Assembly (NCBI RefSeq): GCF_008757455.1 | Contig: NZ_VCMV01000003.1 | Location: forward strand, 240,312-304,311 | Length of the DNA: 64,000 nucleotides | Source of the DNA: Microvirga brassicacearum | Lineage (GTDB): Bacteria > Pseudomonadota > Alphaproteobacteria > Rhizobiales > Beijerinckiaceae | Reading direction: 5' to 3' | In this document: one piece after another, positions 62,607 through 64,000 of the stretch | How positions within the stretch are numbered: position 1 is the first letter of the stretch | Layout: each line of letters opens with the position of its first letter | Notes under the pieces: generated by a model | Told to the model about the DNA's origin: nothing | Seen by the model: the letters and a program-made list of their open reading frames with translations, nothing else | Database searches by the model: none | Translations under genes and position numbers: made by a program

Positions 62607-62952
62607 TGCGGTTTGCCCTTGCTGCTGGCGCTACCGATACAGGGTAAATCCGGCGGCGCAAACGAGAGGTAACTCTACCGGGCTGCCGCAAGGGAGCGCC
62701 ACCGATCGAACCTCGCTGATTTTGGGCGGGAGGCAGTGACGGAAATGCATCCGGTGAAAAAGTCAGGAACGCGTGGCTCGTCCCTGCCTCCCGTCACCCG
62801 AGCCTGCTCCGGGACGGTTAACGAAGACTTAAGCGAACTGCTCGATTTTTAAGGAGCGCTCCCCACTTGCCCTCGCATCGTGCGGCGCTCGCCTGTCGGA
62901 ACTGCCGCTCTATCTAGGAACCAGTCGTGATCCCGTACGATTGGAGCAACTG
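62607..62952. other. Divergent promoter region with a 10-bp inverted repeat
   Basis: No gene is supported in this 346-base gap. CGGGAGGCAG (62727-62736) and CTGCCTCCCG (62784-62793) are perfect inverted repeats 47 bases apart. They could base-pair in RNA or bind a looping regulator. Confidence 0.35.
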
Positions 62953-63345
62953 ATGGCCGAGCGTTCCCCCTATAAGCCCACCGGGTATTCCAGCGTTTCG
63001 ATCTACATGATGGCGGATGAAGCCCAGCGCGTGGTCAAGTTTGCCAAGGCGGTTTTCCATGCGGAGATCCTGCGCAAGATGGACAGAGCCGATGGGCGCA
63101 TCATGCATGCCGAGCTTCGGATCGACGATTCGATCGTGATGCTGTCCGACAGCACCGAGGAATATCCGGCATTTCCGGTGTGGCTCCATGTCTATGTCCC
63201 GGACGTCGATGCCGCCTATGCCCGTGCGCTGGAGGCCGGAGGCGTTTCGGTTCAGGCGCCTACCCAGAAGGGCGATGAGGACCGGCGCAGCGGCGTGCGC
63301 GATCCAGCCGGCAATGTGTGGTGGATTTCCACCCGCGTCGAGTAG
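62953..63345 (+). CDS. VOC (glyoxalase/bleomycin-resistance) family protein
   Basis: The 130-residue protein has the paired beta-alpha-beta modules of the VOC superfamily: 'SSVSIYMMADEAQRVVKFAKAVFHAEILRKM', 'MHAELRIDDSIVMLSD' and 'VWLHVYVPDVDAAYARALEAGG'. 'RSGVRDPAGNVWWISTRVE' closes it. This PhnB-like subgroup rarely has a known substrate. The ATG at 62953 is used because GGAG lies nine bases upstream. Confidence 0.88.
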   Translation: MAERSPYKPTGYSSVSIYMMADEAQRVVKFAKAVFHAEILRKMDRADGRIMHAELRIDDSIVMLSDSTEEYPAFPVWLHVYVPDVDAAYARALEAGGVSVQAPTQKGDEDRRSGVRDPAGNVWWISTRVE

Positions 63346-63804
63346 GGTATGGGGATCGGAGGCATTTTGCCGGCTCGGCCGAAAGCCTTGCGCCACAAGG
63401 CGGCAACACCCGTTGCGTGACAGAGTTTCGAAGATTTTTGCCGAGGCTCTGTTGACATGCCACGCGGCAGGGGACATATCCGCGTCCCCGCCGGACTTCT
63501 GGTCTTGGCGAGCATCACACGAACAGCGGCATCGACGCTACCGGGCTTCTTCAGCCCATTCGCACGTCGATCCGGACCAGGACTCTTCTCAGGGTTCTGG
63601 TCGACGGCACGAGCCAGGGTCCCCAGTAACTGGGCCGACCGACTGGCTCCTCTGACGCAAATTGGGATGGTATCGAGCGTTCTTGGATCGCCCGATACTT
63701 GAGCAACGTAGGAAACGATTGTTTCTTGCGAACGGTGTTGCTTGTCTGGACTGGACGACGACGGAACGAATACACGGATCGTTCAAAAAAATTCTGATCC
63801 GCTG
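63346..63804. other. Gene-free region upstream of presumed rRNA operon
   Basis: No coding pattern is seen on either strand. A possible promoter (TTGACA at 63452-63457 with CATATC 17 bases on) could be an upstream promoter. An A-tract at 63785-63791 just before the stronger promoter may act as an UP element. Confidence 0.4.
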
Positions 63805-63833
63805 TTGACACCGAAGAGGGCCTGCTGTAGACC
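63805..63833 (+). promoter_or_regulatory. Presumed rRNA operon promoter
   Basis: TTGACA (63805-63810) and TAGACC (63828-63833) are spaced by 17 bases, as in alphaproteobacterial rrn promoters. An A-tract lies about 15 bases upstream. It lies about 115 bases before the boxA at 63948. Confidence 0.65.
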
Positions 63834-63932
63834 ATCTTCATCGACGGGGCGCCACGGTGCTTCGTCCTCTCCGAGGTGTTGGGGCGGCTGGGCCGGGATG
63901 GTTATTCCGGTGTTGGTCGCTGTTTTCTTCGG

Positions 63933-63959
63933 GCGCCTTTGGCGCATTGCTCTTTGACA
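63933..63959 (+). promoter_or_regulatory. rRNA leader antitermination site (boxB hairpin and boxA)
   Basis: GCGCC-TTT-GGCGC (63933-63945) forms a tight hairpin, followed directly by TGCTCTTTGACA (63948-63959). That differs by one base from the E. coli rrn boxA TGCTCTTTAACA. The following purine-rich leader (GTGAAGAAAAGAAAGAGAAG) resembles rhizobial 16S leaders. The 16S gene itself would begin beyond the window. Confidence 0.75.
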
Positions 63960-64000
63960 AGTGAAGAAAAGAAAGAGAAGCGTGGACGGCGGTGTCCTTG

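Noticed and set aside
63457..63702. 81-codon frame upstream of the rRNA leader
   Set aside because: Arbitrary composition and no binding site; the region looks like promoter DNA.
1..64000. CRISPR arrays and insertion sequences
   Set aside because: No regularly spaced repeat series and no transposase-like protein were seen on either strand.

Overview
The window is high-GC DNA from an alphaproteobacterium, most likely a member of the Hyphomicrobiales (Rhizobiales). The support is a GcrA cell-cycle regulator, a long tandem-fold dCTP deaminase, MetZ-type methionine synthesis, the phoR-pstSCAB-phoU-phoB order, and several small proteins of a kind I associate with Rhizobiales. All of this is read from the sequence and family knowledge; no database was searched.

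Positions 1-22100 are the right part of a prophage of a contractile-tailed phage, all on the + strand. A lambda-type major capsid protein (cut by the window edge) and head-completion genes lead into a P2-type tail: V, PAAR tip, W, J, I, a large DUF4815 protein, collar-type fibre, sheath FI, tube FII, chaperone E with a -1 frameshift extension E', tape measure T, U, X and D. Then come a second fibre module (collagen-like plus cadherin/LamG-like) and a lysis cassette (muramidase with a C-terminal hydrophobic helix, DUF6527 protein, holin-like, spanin-like). Integrase, repressor, terminase and portal are not in the window, so the element extends to the left. Its right attachment site was not found.

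Positions 22100-27072 are an accessory stretch. They hold a stand-alone ATP-dependent DNA ligase, a TauE/SafE exporter, four short proteins (three of them cysteine-rich and zinc-ribbon-like), a hairpin-rich intergenic region, and an uncharacterised lower-GC gene enclosed by an imperfect 21-bp direct repeat.

Positions 27073-43700 are chromosomal housekeeping genes: metZ, the dTDP-rhamnose operon rfbBCDA, a secreted gamma-glutamyltransferase, an MFS transporter, a lytic transglycosylase, a GNAT acetyltransferase, late cobalamin biosynthesis genes (cobD, cbiB, cobQ, cobU plus a BtuF-like binding protein) and an HWE-type sensor kinase.

Positions 43900-51700 carry a membrane protein and the complete phosphate regulon core phoR-pstSCAB-phoU-phoB, with a triple PHO-box half-site array before pstS. 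Positions 51750-58800 carry gcrA, the coupled argD-argF-hslO operon, argE, apaG, dcd and a tRNA-Gly(CCC). Positions 58894-63345 carry a KGG stress protein, a PQQ-dependent glucose dehydrogenase, a diguanylate cyclase and a VOC-family protein. The last 200 bases look like the promoter and boxB/boxA leader of a ribosomal RNA operon whose 16S gene would lie just beyond the right edge.
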